Part shown: positions 1-13,200 of the stretch, one piece after another
How positions within the stretch are numbered: position 1 is the first letter of the stretch
How the letters are laid out: each line of letters opens with the position of its first letter
Source: Actinostola sp. cb2023
Taxonomy: Eukaryota > Cnidaria > Anthozoa > Actiniaria > Actinostolidae
Length of the DNA stretch: 64,000 nucleotides
Direction: 5' to 3'
NCBI GenBank assembly: GCA_033675265.1
Contig: JAUJYZ010000439.1
Location: forward strand, 379,501-443,500
Program-made: the position numbers and the translations under genes
Notes under the pieces: generated by a model
What the model was told of the DNA's origin: nothing
What the model saw: only the letters and a program-made list of their open reading frames with translations
Databases searched by the model: none

Positions 1-1
1 C

Positions 2-556
2 GATGATAGTAGCATTGAGGAATCCATTGAAGTCAGACCACGATCATCCAGTTTAAGTGTTCCCAGAACCTCCAAAATAACTCCCACAGATGCCTGCAAA
101 TGCCTAACTAAATTTATAAGCAACTTGGATTTGTTAGCAAGCACATTCCAGCCTTTTATCATTCTTCTGGCATTCTTCTCTGTTGCAAATTTTGCCACTC
201 ACATCGTTGCCATAGTAATCAAGATAAAGGACTTCCAGGATACCCATTGGTGGACCTTTGCACGCACTCTACTATGGATGCTGATGGCCATACGTCTTTT
301 GTGGAGTGTTGCCACCATAACACGCATGCTGTCGCGTATCCCTATGCATATTGATTACCTTCGATCCATTGGTGTTCTTCAAGGATGCGACAAGGAGTGG
401 GAAGGCTTCTCTAGGCTTATGAATACATTGCAGCTTCGTAGTAGAACATATGGATTTCCTCTTACTCTCAAACAAGTTGCTTACTGTGCAACATTTTTGA
501 ACTTTGCATTTTTGATTGTGTTGTCAATCATGCATCCTAAGAAAGATGGATCATAG
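2..556 (+). CDS. 3' end of a multipass membrane protein, possibly gustatory-receptor-like (partial)
   Basis: The frame is open from the first bases of the window, so the 5' part lies outside it; the stop is TAG at 554-556. About 184 residues are visible. A polar serine-rich stretch (first 30 residues) is followed by hydrophobic segments near residues 50-73, 86-108 and 160-178. The C-terminal layout, a cytosolic loop with LMNTLQLRSRTYGFPLT followed by a last membrane helix and a very short tail, resembles the end of insect gustatory receptors and the GRL proteins of cnidarians, placozoans and echinoderms. That match is by layout, not by a diagnostic motif: the TYhhhhhQF signature is not clearly present. 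It could equally be another 7TM or multipass family. Membrane location is well supported, the family only weakly. The gene converges on POMGNT2. Confidence 0.6.
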   Translation, partial: DDSSIEESIEVRPRSSSLSVPRTSKITPTDACKCLTKFISNLDLLASTFQPFIILLAFFSVANFATHIVAIVIKIKDFQDTHWWTFARTLLWMLMAIRLLWSVATITRMLSRIPMHIDYLRSIGVLQGCDKEWEGFSRLMNTLQLRSRTYGFPLTLKQVAYCATFLNFAFLIVLSIMHPKKDGS

Positions 557-906
557 AGTTTTATTATTATTAGATTATAAATATTATTATGATTATTGAA
601 ATAGAAACTTTAGACAAAATCATTAAAGGTAAAATGCAAAAAAACATCCAAGTAAACATTAGTCTGATTTTTGGATGGTCAGTGGTCCACACGGTTTAGT
701 GTAGCGGAGGACCATTTGAGCATAGAATTACTTCAGTATGTGTATAGTGCCGATGGAAGTTATCAGAACCATCTGACCCATGCAAGTCAAGACCTACCAA
801 ATACATCCAAATACGTTGATTGGAGATGTTTTTGACTCACTGACAAACAGTCTCCCTCGTCACGCAAGTCATTGTCATAACATTTGGTATGGCCGGCCTG
901 TTACCA

Positions 907-1275
907 AAGGGGTCAATCCTTGCTATAGCAATCACTTTAATTTTAATATTTTGTCCTTGGGCAAGACTCCACTTCTGAGTATTCAAACTCAGAGCCGTAG
1001 CTTTGTAATCTTTCTTGTGGGTTTGCGAAGAAAGAGGTCGGGTTGACTATCATGACTCCGATAAGAGTAACAAAAAAAATAAAAATAGGATCTGTAATTA
1101 TAGACTCGGCCCGGCCTTAGGCCTGGGCCCGAGTAATAATTTTGTTTGTCTCAACATATCATTATAGTCTATGTTTATAAAGGGGTCAATCCTGGCTCTA
1201 GCAATCACATTATTATTAATATTTTGTCCTTGGGCAAGACTCCACTCTGAGTATTCTAACTCAGAGCCGTAGCAA
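907..1275. repeat. Two direct copies of an about 95-bp sequence between convergent genes
   Basis: The stretch GGGGTCAATCCT...GCAAGACTCCACT...CTCAGAGCCGTAGC occurs at about 907-1002 and again at 1178-1275 with a few substitutions and small indels. The rest of 557-1477 holds no gene that I can support. Confidence 0.7.
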
Positions 1276-1477
1276 AGGGGGGACTATGGGGACGGAGGGG
1301 AATTTTATGAGTGCTGAAGACTACAAATGTAAATGATAGGGGTAAACTGCAATTGACTAGTCAATATACTCCTGGTCATTCATGCTAGATAAACTGGCGT
1401 TGGTTTGGCCTGGGAATGACTGAAAGATGAAATACAGATGTTAATACAATATGAATTTCATTTTTGTCTTTAATTTT

Positions 1478-3139
1478 CTAGCCATGAGTTACACAACTTG
1501 TCATTGTCGCAAAGGAACCTATCAGGCTGTCATAGGCAATACACCTGACCCATATCCTGTATTGAGTATTACTCTCTAAACCATCCCTAAATAAATATTC
1601 TGTAAAAGGCAAGATATAAGCCATATAGTCGTCTCTGTCTGACTTTTGAATCCAAACTTCATAATTAATGAAAGCATCCTTAAAATATTTAAGATTGATT
1701 GGTTGTTGCCATGATATGGAGAGAGAGGGCTGTAATGTATCCTGAACACCAAAGCATGTAACATTTAAGACTTTTGAAGGATATAATCCATGCTGTAATC
1801 CATTAAAACCAATTAGGTTTTGACTGTTCTGATAGGCACCTTCTATGACCTTGAGGAATGAACTCTCGTCAACAAGTGTATCCTGGTATATTCTATACAA
1901 CCAGAATGGATCACTACAGCAAAGGTGGGGTGGAACCTCCAAGGTACTTTGAATTAAATCTTGGTCCTTTTTTGATAGGTGCTTTATTCCACCAATCTCG
2001 GGAGCATCATTAGGGTGTGTGACAGTGTTCTCTACTAAAGTGTTCCTCCATGATGTATAAATTAGATCCATTCCTGGAAGTTCAGCAAGTGTTTTGTAAG
2101 GTACATAATTCCTTGGGTTTATGGCAAAAGGAAACATTTCAACCACTATAGCTCTTGTAGGAAGAAACATTGTCAATACCAATGCAGATCCATGCATCCC
2201 AACAAGGGCTGATGCGCTACTTATGATTTCTATCAATTGTTTTAAAGAATGAGTTGCCATGCTAACCTGCACGACTCTCCTACCGAAAGCCTTAGCCATA
2301 GCTAATGACACATCTTCCTCATTCAGCACCAGACGATTGTACTTTCGCAAGCAGAGTACAATGGCAGGAACATGTTTTGTTACTTCACGTATACCCAGTC
2401 TTTCTCTAATAAAATCTGCAAACTCTTTGATTTCAGACGACGTTATTTGTATCCTTGGCAAGGGCCCTTGTGGAGTTTTAAACCCGTATTGATACCAAGT
2501 TGTTGTTTTTGAAATGCCAATGACGGCATGTTGGAAACACTTCAAGCTATTATTTTTAAATAAATCTTGCTTTATTAATGGCGGTTTATTGCTAAAAAGT
2601 TTGTACAGTTCAAAATAAGGACCTGCATCCCATCCTTCCATGAACACAAGCCTACTATCTAGATCTATAGTACGAGGTCCAGTGTGGCAGTACTGTTTCA
2701 TGGTATGAAACAATGGAAGAAGATCATCATGAAACACATGCATAATATTTTCACAGTTGAAGCGATGAAAAATGAAACTAAGCCCATTGTAAAAAGTGAT
2801 GTCTTGGAATACATCCAGAGCAGACGCTGGAAAGTCAACAAAGTTGAAGTACTGAGCATTGTGATCATCAACTGAAGACATGTCCAGCAATGCAGGAGCA
2901 AACCTATCTTTTGGTAAGCCTTCCATTACTGTCTTGTTGCCATGAAAAAAGACATATTCCTGATAGATTGGATGATAGCAGAGATTTCTAAACTTGCAGA
3001 TACGTTCAGTTTTGTTGGAACCGGTACACCAAACGCTTGATCCATCGTTAAGTTGTTGAATGTCTGAGAGTTTGACGACTTTGTTGTTAGTTTGTTGTTT
3101 TGGCTTTCTCATCGAACTCCCACAGGTTTTGTACAACAT
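1478..3139 (-). CDS. POMGNT2: Protein O-linked-mannose beta-1,4-N-acetylglucosaminyltransferase 2 (POMGNT2/GTDC2)
   Basis: This is an ER glycosyltransferase that adds GlcNAc in beta-1,4 linkage to O-mannose, starting the core M3 glycan of dystroglycan. From ATG 3139 the uninterrupted frame gives 553 residues; human POMGNT2 is 580 and its coding region is also in one exon. Conserved blocks include RICKF near residue 50, HGN, DLL-P-FHT after the NIMHVFHDD motif, TTWYQYGF, NRLVLNE, GMHGSALV, EMFPFAINP-Y-PYKTLA and ENTVTHP. The last 100 residues form a fibronectin type III domain (SWQQPINLKYF ... EVWIQ ... YRIWVRC), as in the family. The frame stays open upstream to a good acceptor (CACATAG at about 3170), so an upstream exon may supply the N-terminal membrane anchor, which is missing from the ATG-initiated product. 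The identification is confident; the N terminus is not. Confidence 0.93.
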   Translation of the reverse strand: MLYKTCGSSMRKPKQQTNNKVVKLSDIQQLNDGSSVWCTGSNKTERICKFRNLCYHPIYQEYVFFHGNKTVMEGLPKDRFAPALLDMSSVDDHNAQYFNFVDFPASALDVFQDITFYNGLSFIFHRFNCENIMHVFHDDLLPLFHTMKQYCHTGPRTIDLDSRLVFMEGWDAGPYFELYKLFSNKPPLIKQDLFKNNSLKCFQHAVIGISKTTTWYQYGFKTPQGPLPRIQITSSEIKEFADFIRERLGIREVTKHVPAIVLCLRKYNRLVLNEEDVSLAMAKAFGRRVVQVSMATHSLKQLIEIISSASALVGMHGSALVLTMFLPTRAIVVEMFPFAINPRNYVPYKTLAELPGMDLIYTSWRNTLVENTVTHPNDAPEIGGIKHLSKKDQDLIQSTLEVPPHLCCSDPFWLYRIYQDTLVDESSFLKVIEGAYQNSQNLIGFNGLQHGLYPSKVLNVTCFGVQDTLQPSLSISWQQPINLKYFKDAFINYEVWIQKSDRDDYMAYILPFTEYLFRDGLESNTQYRIWVRCIAYDSLIGSFATMTSCVTHG

Positions 3140-4350
3140 TGAAAGCGATTTGAATGACAAGAAAAACACCTATGTGAAGTAAAACTGGTGAAAGCGAATG
3201 GAGGTTCATCTGCTTTCTTTATATATATTAAAAGCCAAAGAATGCTGAATAAAAATGGACGAATACAAACTTGGTCGATTTGCCAAGAAGAAATATTTGG
3301 GTTACCTGTGTGCTGTCGGAAGAAGACTGGTAACTAACTTTTATTTCCAATCATTTTCCCGGTATAAATCCTTTTCTGTCCCACTTTTTTACTTCCTTTC
3401 TTTCTCATTATCAATTTAATCGAAAAGGCTATAATCATTGCACTCATTGGATGAAACAATTGTTTTATTATATCATAAACAAATATGCAGGGAAATTCCC
3501 ATAAAGTCACGTGACTTCCTTTCTTGGAACCACAATTAAATAACAACGTTTGCATTTATCAAGGTACTTTCCCTCGCTGATTCAGGGAACTTTCCCTTAA
3601 CTTTTAGTTTCCTATTCCTCATAGTTCAGTGAGTTTGGTCAAGAATGGAGTTGTAAGTAATGGGTAAGTAAAGTTCCACGATAAGTTACATGATTTTATA
3701 GCAAAAATCTTGACGAGTCAATGATTTTATGTCGACACATTTTCCATTTGTCTCGCCAAATTCTACGGATATTTTGAATACCTTTTGTTTATTGTATTCA
3801 ACGTGTGTTTTCCGTGTGTAGATAAAAGGGAAGGCTTTCTGAGGCGGTTGGTAGTTTAGCCAGTTAGTATTACAACATCGTCGTCATGTAGTCATGAACT
3901 GAAAGACAGAGCTTATAAAGTACGTAGTTCAGTACGTTGGTGTTCTCGTGATGCTAACTTCAGTAAACAATAGGCACTCCTTTTTAACTGACATTTACAT
4001 AAAATAAGTTACAATTTAATATACACGCAAAAAACGAAATTCGGGGTATAATTATATAGTGAGATACAAACAGCAGTTTGCATGCAGGAAAAATAAAGTT
4101 TTGATGGATATCAGCCATCATGTACAGGCAGGTCTTTTAAGGTTAATACTCTGACCAATGACAGAGGTACAATGTAGGTCTGGTCATGCATGCAGTTATT
4201 TATTAATCAGGATATATAGATCAGCATAATCCTCTCCTGGTGATCGAACAGTCTAGGGAGGGTGCACTCCCCTATAGCTATATATATATAAAGCTATACA
4301 AGTATGCATCTCGGGTTTTTCAGGTTTAGGTCTGGGATAGGGATATAAGG

Positions 4351-4373
4351 AGTGGTGAATGGTCATTGCGAGA

Positions 4374-4437
<64 letters not shown>

Positions 4438-4910
4438 TTTTATTCTCTAATCCAGGTTAAGTGAACACATAAAAATCATTAATCCAGGTTATAGCCTAAA
4501 AACATTTATTAATTTTTAATAATTTGTATAATGTGGTATCGGCGTTTCAGTAAAACTCCGCATGAACAATAATAATGGCGTCAGTCAGACGTAAAGGTGT
4601 TAGAGTGTTAGTCTGGCAAAATATCCTGACTACTGCATCGTATCAGATCGTAAATAAAAATTCGTAAATCCAGGTTTTTTTAATTGGGAAATTCGTAAAT
4701 CCAGGTTTTCCGGGGCTACACTTGTGGTTTTCACTGCGAGCCTGAGACTCTTCAGTATTCTTTCAATGCAAGACTGTTGACGTAGACTGATTTAGAAAAA
4801 ATCAAGACTCTGAGACGATGAAAACACTGAAAAAGTGAGACTGCGAGACCCTTGTATTTGAGGTTAAAGAACTGCGAGACTCTTAATTTTTGAGGGACCA
4901 TTCACCACCC
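4351..4910. mobile_element. MITE-like element with GGTGAATGGTC ends, carrying the poly-G tract
   Basis: AGTGGTGAATGGTCATTGCG at 4351 is mirrored by GACCATTCACCACC ending near 4910. No coding capacity. The interior has four degenerate copies of AATCCAGGTT (about 4450-4705), and a G homopolymer lies just inside the left end. The target-site duplication is not clear. Confidence 0.5.
4375..4435. repeat. Poly-G homopolymer of 61 nt
   Basis: An unbroken run of 61 G. Such a run could form quadruplexes, and its length in an assembly is unreliable. Confidence 0.95.
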
Positions 4911-5123
4911 CTGTCATACCTTGATATATGGGTTAACGTTAGGGTCTGGTCATTAATTACGTATACAGGAAGGGGGACTGGTGCAAATAGAGGCGGGGGC
5001 AGATATTTTAGTGTGTCTTACCCAAAGGGGAGGTAAATTGTGCCTTACCCAAAAGGGGGGAGGGGGGGACACGAAAGTTGAACATGTTCCAGCCAACTGC
5101 TTGAATGTCTGAGTTCGCATATA

Positions 5124-5676
5124 ATTCTCGGTTTTCACCTACGTCATTGAAAATTTTCTCAGCACTTATATAGAACAAAACCTTCATAGGCCGAAAGAGC
5201 AGCCAAAACCATATATCTCAGCCGAAGCTTTAGTTAAAAGAAGTTTTAGATACAAAGATATGAGCGATGGCTTATGCTCATAATTTAGTTAAAATGTATG
5301 GGTCCGCCCTTCTTGGTGTCCCATCGAGGGACACCAACATGGCGGCCAAGTCATGAAGACTTAAAATCATGTTTATATTGCAAACACTTCAATTTTTAAA
5401 CAGCTACTTTCATCAAAATAAAGTTACCCATCATCTACTAAGTTAAAATCATATTATTTCAAATGAATTTTCCTATTTCTACGGCTTTGAAAGTGCGCGT
5501 GACAGTATTGCGTGACAGAATTTGACTCGCAATAAATCGAAAACAAAACATCTAAATTACCAAATTATTTTGGTAAGACTTTTATAACGACATAAACAAG
5601 ATATCCAACAAACAGTTTTGTGAGGTGAATTCTTTGGATTTTAGCTTTTTGATGATGTCACATGAAAACCGAGAAT
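5124..5676 (-). mobile_element. Interspersed MITE-like element, copy 1 (second copy at 23700-24195)
   Basis: ATTCTCGGTTTTCAC at 5124 and its inverse CATGAAAACCGAGAAT ending at 5676 bound about 553 bp. The interior matches the other strand of 23700-24195 over nearly its whole length, sharing GGCCGAAAGAGCAGCCAAAA, GAGCATAAG and GGTGTC...ACCAACATGGCG. No coding capacity. Confidence 0.7.
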
Positions 5677-5984
5677 ACTGAGAATCGCAATAATTCTGCT
5701 GTTTTTAACTCTCATAATTTGATCACAGAGCCTGCCCAGGAGTTTGGATACTAAACGTCAGTGAACTGTTCCTCATCAGAAGAATGAGAATAAATACAAG
5801 GGTGGCAAGCGTGGAGTTATGTCAGGATTCCAATAATCCATTACCAAATATCAGCAGAGGCAACCACTTCGGCATATGCCATTATAAAGTGAAGGAGATG
5901 CCGATATCAATGAGGGCTACTTAAATAGTTCAGAAAAGCTTAAGAAATTAACACATCCAATTTTGAAGAAATAGAGAGTTGCTG

Positions 5985-7130
5985 ATGTTGCTTAATATCG
6001 GCAATATGTCAAGAGAAGAAGCCGATTGTATTGAAACAATGTCAGAAACATTGTCTACCAATGCTTCCTCAACAATATTCACAGGAACAGGATACTCTGT
6101 TACCTCTGCTGTCTCTAGTATGAGAGGGAGTGAAAACCTACATGATGACACACATTCTAAGGCCTTGGCTGGTCAATATGCATTGCCAGCAAGAGGTGTT
6201 CCAGTTTTTCCACGCCCAATGGCCCGGGAGACAATTCCTTCAGCAACCTACTTGGGGCATCCTATTTCAAGTGTTTCAACTGTTCATCATCAACATGATA
6301 CCACCACTAACTTTTCAGGTATTAGTTGGCACCCCCTTTGTGCAGAACAAATATTAAGCTACATTTTAGTGACTTGTAGATGACTTTCACATGCCTTTTG
6401 AACAGCATTAATTACACACCAGCTCTACTGACTAATAATCATGACCAGCTCAACAAATTATTGTTTTTGTAATGTTGTCATCAGACTTTGTGTCACATAC
6501 TTACATTCTGTTTTACATCCATCTATCATTTTTGTTCTGTGATGATGATGGCAATGATGATGATGACTGCTGATGATGACAGTGATGATGATGACAATGA
6601 TGATGGTGACAGTGATGATGATTGTAATAGGACATTTCTTATATAGCACATTTCACATTGTCTCAATTACAACCAACCGATGGAGGACTTTTTCCGGCTG
6701 CGTGTGAAAGGCGCACAAGGCAACCGAGCAGCTTACAATCATGAGGAGTACAATGTACATGTATGTTAGTGATGATGATGACAACAGTGATGATGATGAT
6801 GATTCACACCCTAATAGTAACTTATTACTTTATTAAGCAGATGACAGAATGATCATCACAAGACGTCCATCAAGAAAATTACAAGATCCAGAAAAAGCCC
6901 TTTTGAGCAGAACAAAATACATGAAGTTGAAATATCGTTACTTGGATATGTATATCACTGGCCAGGCTTCAAAACTGGAACTGTGCAATGATTTGATATC
7001 TCTGGACGTTGAGATGAAGAATAAGTACAAGGAGTTGGATTTCCAGGCATTGTTGGATAAAAATATGGTGAATATTGCATTTAGTCACATTAAAATATGT
7101 GAAAAAACATATTTTCAAAACTTCCAGCAC

Positions 7131-7209
<79 letters not shown>

Positions 7210-10200
7210 ACCACTCCCCTGGCCAAATCCTGAATTGACCCCAAAGAAAAATGGTATTTCATTCATCTTTTATAGAGTCTCATGCACCCTCCTGAAAACC
7301 ACTTTACGTAAGTGACGGAGGCATCCTCTCAAAAGATTTATTATTATTATTATAAATTATAATCATAAACCAGAGCACCATTTTTTAACAGATGCAAAGA
7401 AATATGAACTGCTTGACCCAGACGTTGGGTATCCTAGAAAAATACGCTTCAAACCTCATTAAACCCAACAGACCAGCTGTCTGGCGTACAGTAAAGTTCA
7501 CCAGCAGCCTCGTCAAGACATACCTTGAAAATGTCCAAGGAAGCCATGACATCCTGAAGCAGATGGGGTACACCAAACCTGTGACAGACGGTCTTTCATT
7601 CCCTGACGATGTGACAGTGCCAGACGTTGAGAGAATCAAAGTTCTTGCAGGAGAATTGTTCCTGGCAAAGTATGAAGTTGATGAACTGATTCATGATAGA
7701 CATCCGTACCTGCATATTCACACAGCGTTCAGTGTCGGAGGAGGTGCAACCAGTTCTTCTGAAGCTGCCATATCAAAAGTAAGTATTTATTATTATTATA
7801 AATCATCTGGCATTCATTGTAACCTTTATTATTTGGCTTAAATATAACATCATTTTCTCAAATAAACGTTGAATTATTTTCAATGGACAAACAGTTACAT
7901 GTAAAACAAGTGCGTCAACCCAAATTGAATTTGCATTAAATCCATGCAAATATAAAAACCCAAGTTTAGCGCTGTTAAAGAATTGAATTTCTTGGCTTGT
8001 GTCAACTTGGGACTCCATCGGACCAACGCTATAATTTCTGCAATGCAATCTTAATGTCTAATGGCACTGCAGAAGTAACGTGGCATACTAAATGACATCA
8101 CACTTTCCCAACAAAGCACCTGTGTCTGTCTCTTTGATGTTATACCCACAAAATGTGCTGCCAAGGAATACATTGTAGCAGGGATATAGAGGAACACACT
8201 GTATGAAGTGGTCATGACTCCACTTTCTTTTGGGTACAATAATAATAATAATTATTGATTCATATTTTGTTTTAGGTAAACGTTCCAAGATCAGAACCTG
8301 TCACAAGTGAAGACAGCGAATCTGAATATGAAGATGCTGAAGATGGGTTATCCACAGTGACCGAGTCACATACTGCAGTGTTGTCACAGAATGTCCCCAT
8401 TTCTCAAGCAGCAGACAATGTTTCTGCAACAGATGAACTACAATGTCATGTTTGTGGAGATCAAAACCCAGTTAAATTTTCTTGTGCAGAATGCAAGGAA
8501 CATTTCTGCTCAGGCTGTGTGGATGCTTGGCATCAAAATAAAAAACGTCACAATCACACATTAAAGGATCTCACATTATCTCGTGCCGGTGACGAAAAGA
8601 GAAGGAGTTCTCCATCACCTGTCTTGCATGAAAATGCGACGCCCAGACCAGTAATTCAGCCAAGAAATCAAACAACAGCTGCAGGGTAAATTCATCTTAT
8701 TCAATGTAAGGTACCTTTAGAAGGAATAGGAAATTGTATCAGTGCTTTTTTACTTTGTGTCAGATTAAAAAAGCCAGTTCCAGCACCTCGAAGAAGAATC
8801 CCAATAAGCACCAAGCCTCTTGAAGGTGGAAAAAGTATGCCATACATCGCAGCACGACCAAGAGTCGTCTCAACACGACCAAGTGTTGTACCAACACGAC
8901 CAAGTGTCATACCAACACGACAAAGTGTTCGTGATGAGTTGCCGCCACCTCCCTTGGCAAGGAGAGTTACACCAGATCCAACATTTTCAAGAAGCACCCA
9001 AGGGGAAACAGGTCTAAATGGATTTCGTGTTTATTGATTTTTAAGCAGATCTTAAAACAGCTTTCCAGCATTGCGCTCACTGAAATTTGAATATACTATT
9101 TTGTAGACAACTTATTTCGATACAGATACATGTAGCGCATTTGTTTGCAGCATGATAAGCAACAGCCTACAGCGTTTGGTGTTGCCTGACAATGAGTCAT
9201 TTTGTCTTAAGTTTGTAATCGTGATTACTTCTCTTAATATGCTCAGTCTCTTTAATCTTTCAGTTGCGCAACAGCCAAGTGCTCAAGGTGAACGTGAAGT
9301 CTTACGACCACCGCCCTTTGAATATAACTATGTACCATGTTCGAACCCTCTGCCGTCAGATGACAATGATGAAGGTCTTTATGAGTCCTTGAAGATGCCT
9401 TCAGAACATAACTATGAAGCGCTTGATCTCAACATGGGAGATGAAGGTTTGTAATTAGTTAACCTCGTCTACATGGGTTTCAAGTCGTGTTTGCTCAGGT
9501 GGTTAAGGACGGTACTCATCCAAGTTTTGATCAGTTGCTGTAATGGAAAAATGAAAACAATAAATAATAGTAGGAGAAAAAATTATAAGTGTGACGTTGA
9601 CGGCTATCACTTGCAATTATATGTCAGTACGTGTCTATACTCTAGTATAATATTGAAGTGTGTTATACATGTATGTGTATCCGTTTTAGTTCCAGAAGAA
9701 AACATTCCCCCCCCTCTTCCACCACCAAGAAGCAAACCAGAAAAGCCTTCAGTGTCGGTATGCCCTCATTGCTTCTGCTTAAATGAAAAAGATGTTATTA
9801 GATGTGTTGCTTGTGGAACACTTGTACAAGAAGTTCAGAAAACTCTACCAGCAAGGTCGCGTCTGTTAACACGTGACACTGAAATGCTTGGTGATACTTC
9901 AACTATAAATCTACCCGTGCAGTCCTTGCGAAAGCACTTCGATCTCTCACCAGGATCCAATGTCCCTTCTTCACCTATTGCTTTTGGAAACCAAACCTAC
10001 ACAAGTAACATTTTTGGTCCTTCAACAACACCATCAAGATTACCTGGACACTCTACTTTAAGTGGCATTGCAGGTAGTTACTCGGGATTCCCAGGAATGG
10101 TTGCAACAAAACAGCGAACGTCATCAACCCAGAAGTGGGAATGTGAACATTGTACTTACCACAATGATGTAGGGACTAACATCTGCGTGATGTGTTCCAG

Positions 10201-13200
10201 GACAAGTGAAAAACCAGTCGAAGTTCCATCGTCTAATCCAATATCACCCAGTGTACCGTCGTATCTCAAGGTATAGACCCTTTGTAGAAATGCACAGATC
10301 ACATATGTAGAAATATCCTAAGCCTCTCTTGTAAGTGTCAAAGCAAAACAGTGTGTTTACAGTGCGACTACACTAACCAAGGCCACCCAAGCAAATTTTC
10401 ATACAAATTATCCAATCACAATTGAGTATTTAAACAATAGAATCTGCACAAATTGTCAAATTTTCGCTTTAAAAGCATATATTTTACTTTATATGTGTAT
10501 GTATATGATCAAGAGTGAACAAGAAACAGTTTAAAATGTAGAATTCGACATCATTCTGTTATTCGGCGTCACAAATGTGATTAGAAAATTTGATTCAAAA
10601 TTTGTTTGGGTGGCCTTGGTTGGTGTAGTTGCACTGTAAAGAGCCCCATTGTTTCATTGCTTCATTGAGAGGCTAATGATGTATCTCTACATGATATGTG
10701 CATTTATGGATTACATAGTATGTTAAATAGCTTTATCACAACAAGAAGTAGAACAAATGCGTCAGCAGTCAGACATACGTGGAATATAAACTTGTTTATC
10801 TTTTCTTTACACAACTTTATTCTTGTTTTCTTTCTTTATCATATTAGCAACAAGAAGAAGAACTGTGTTCATACAGCCCAGGATCTCCCATAAGTACCCC
10901 ACCTGTGTTTGCAAGACCTCAACGAAAGGAAGAGGAGCAAACTCGTTCCTGGGATTTCTTGCAGAAGATGAGAGAAAGTTCTGAGCAAATTCAAAGGCCT
11001 CAAGACACATATTTGCCTCCTGTGGTGCAAGACCCTCCCATGTCGTACCAGTCCAATTATACATCAGTTTTACAGTCGAGTGTTTATAACCCATATGCTG
11101 AGATCCAACAAATGAAAGAATCTGGACAAGAATTTATCAAGCTGTTGAAGGTATATATCTTTCGGCAACATCTTTATTGATGTGAATAAGTTGTTATAAT
11201 ACCAGCATCACCATCTTTGCATCTACAGTACCGATCGAAACTAACCTCAAACGCGAAGTTAACTATGTTAACGAAAAGTAAACACCGGCGTGCATTTGGA
11301 GTTAACGCAAAACAAACGCAAAACAAACCCTGCCGATGTTTGCGTTTGTTTAGTGTTTACTAAATGAACGCAAAGCAAACTCAAAGCAAACTATTGTATT
11401 CTAAACTCGAATGGATTTCATTTTCGAAAGCATTCAAACATCGCTAAGTTATATATTTACAATGTATAAATACAAATTCAGTACAGTTTACCGTAAATGT
11501 ACACAATAATGCACACACAAAATACACAAAATCAAACACACTTCAGCAAACTGAAAGCAAGCAAAATTAGCCGAAACTAAAAGCGATTTCTGTGTCGAAA
11601 TCTCATTGCCAGAGGACATGAATTCGAAGACATTTTAGATAAAAGATGAGGATGTTTTCGCAAAGAATGAAAGGAACACAACCAACTAGACATCGACTAG
11701 ACACTTGGCGCCGAGATCTGTCACGTTACGTCACACAAAGAAACCGCTAATCAGATGACAAGAGAGCAATGGCGGCTCGTAGCGAATGGCTTCGCAAAGT
11801 TTGCTCTTCAAAGTCCGAAAAGTTAAATGTACCAGTCGAAGATCAAGAAAATATTTACCTTATTGAGAAATTGCAATTTAATACGTCCAAATATGTACAA
11901 ATATGACAATTCAGAACCAGAAATCTTCCTTTTAGATTCCTTTGTAATTCACACATTCATTTACGTTCGTTCGACCTTCGGCTCGGGTTTGTTTACGTTG
12001 TTCTTCTCGAGCGCGCGTTTGTTCTGAGTTAACTCCAAACAAACGCAAAGCAAACCCTGGCAAACTTTGCGTTCGTTTGGAGTTAACGCAAAACAAACGC
12101 GCGTTTGAGGTTAGTTTCGATCGGTACTGTATCATCATCGTAAACACTGACATATTACGCTACCATCATCACTTTCATCATCATATCACCACAATTTTAC
12201 CACCATAATCATCAGTCAAAATTGACGTCATTCCACCACCATTACCACCGTGATTGCATTAGTCATCACCATCATCATTGGCGTCAACATCATCATTGTC
12301 GTCAACATCATCATCATATCACCACAATTGTACCACCATAATCATTGGTCAAAACTGACGTCATTATCCTGCTCTATAACCAGCACAATAATATTGTTAT
12401 CATTTTTACGTAGGAGCTTTATATGAAATATGTTGATTCAATATCATAGCCATTATTTGATGACCAACATATTCAATGAATAACTTACCTATGACAGGAG
12501 GCCGAAACACTGGGATTCTCTCCAGAAGAATTGAACATAGCCTACAACCTCCATCAGGACGATGGTGAAAGTCCTATTTTGTGGCTAGAGAGCGAGTGGT
12601 TCGACCGCATACATCAAGTAATGAATGAATTTACAAAAATCTCCAAAGATGACAACATTGGAAATATCAGCCCAGAAGAGGCCAGAGAAGCATTAATAGA
12701 ACACACTGGATGTGTGCAAGAGGCTTGTAAACAATGCGTCACAGATCGCAAGAAAAAGGTAGTTATATATTGTTAGTGACACAGCGTATAAACACTCCAT
12801 AGAGATTCCTATGGAAGGAACATACATGTATGGATACCTGTATTATGGTATTTGGTTCAAATAAGAGATTCTAATCTATGGGAAGCACTCGCCTCTCTCA
12901 CTGCTGTAGGAGTGCATTGTTCGTTCTCTCCCATTGTGGTTTTGAGGGTTTTTCTGTGATTTTCCTCCCTCAGTAAAAACGAACAAGTGAGATGAGTGTT
13001 TGCCGAGTACATTGGACACCTCCCAGTTCCTAATTCCTAGATCTTCTCCAGAAGCAATATTCATTATATCTCTTATACCCTGTTCACGTTTTCTTAGTTA
13101 AATGAAGTCATGGAATCAGGCATTTACGCCAGGACGGATATCATCAAAGCCTTAGATGACAATGATGGTGACGTCACAGAAGCCATTCAGCAGCTGCAAA

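Larger units (their letters stand above)
3140..5984. other. Intergenic region between divergent POMGNT2 and RNF31
   Basis: No coding exon could be supported. It holds the upstream region of POMGNT2, two short inverted-repeat elements (4351-4910 and 5124-5676), a long poly-G tract and a few short direct repeats such as CTTACCCAAA(A)GGGG at about 5018 and 5045. The 5' exon of POMGNT2, if there is one, should lie in the left part. Confidence 0.5.

Noticed and set aside
780..1046. 88-residue frame on the plus strand
   Set aside because: Overlaps a direct repeat, has no recognisable domain or coding character and no fitting splice context.
3334..3552. 73-residue minus-strand frame as POMGNT2 upstream exon
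   Set aside because: No convincing donor in phase with the acceptor near 3170 and no clear N-terminal anchor; left open rather than annotated.
6969..7262. Polyglycine or polyproline frames
   Set aside because: Caused by the C homopolymer in RNF31 intron 2.
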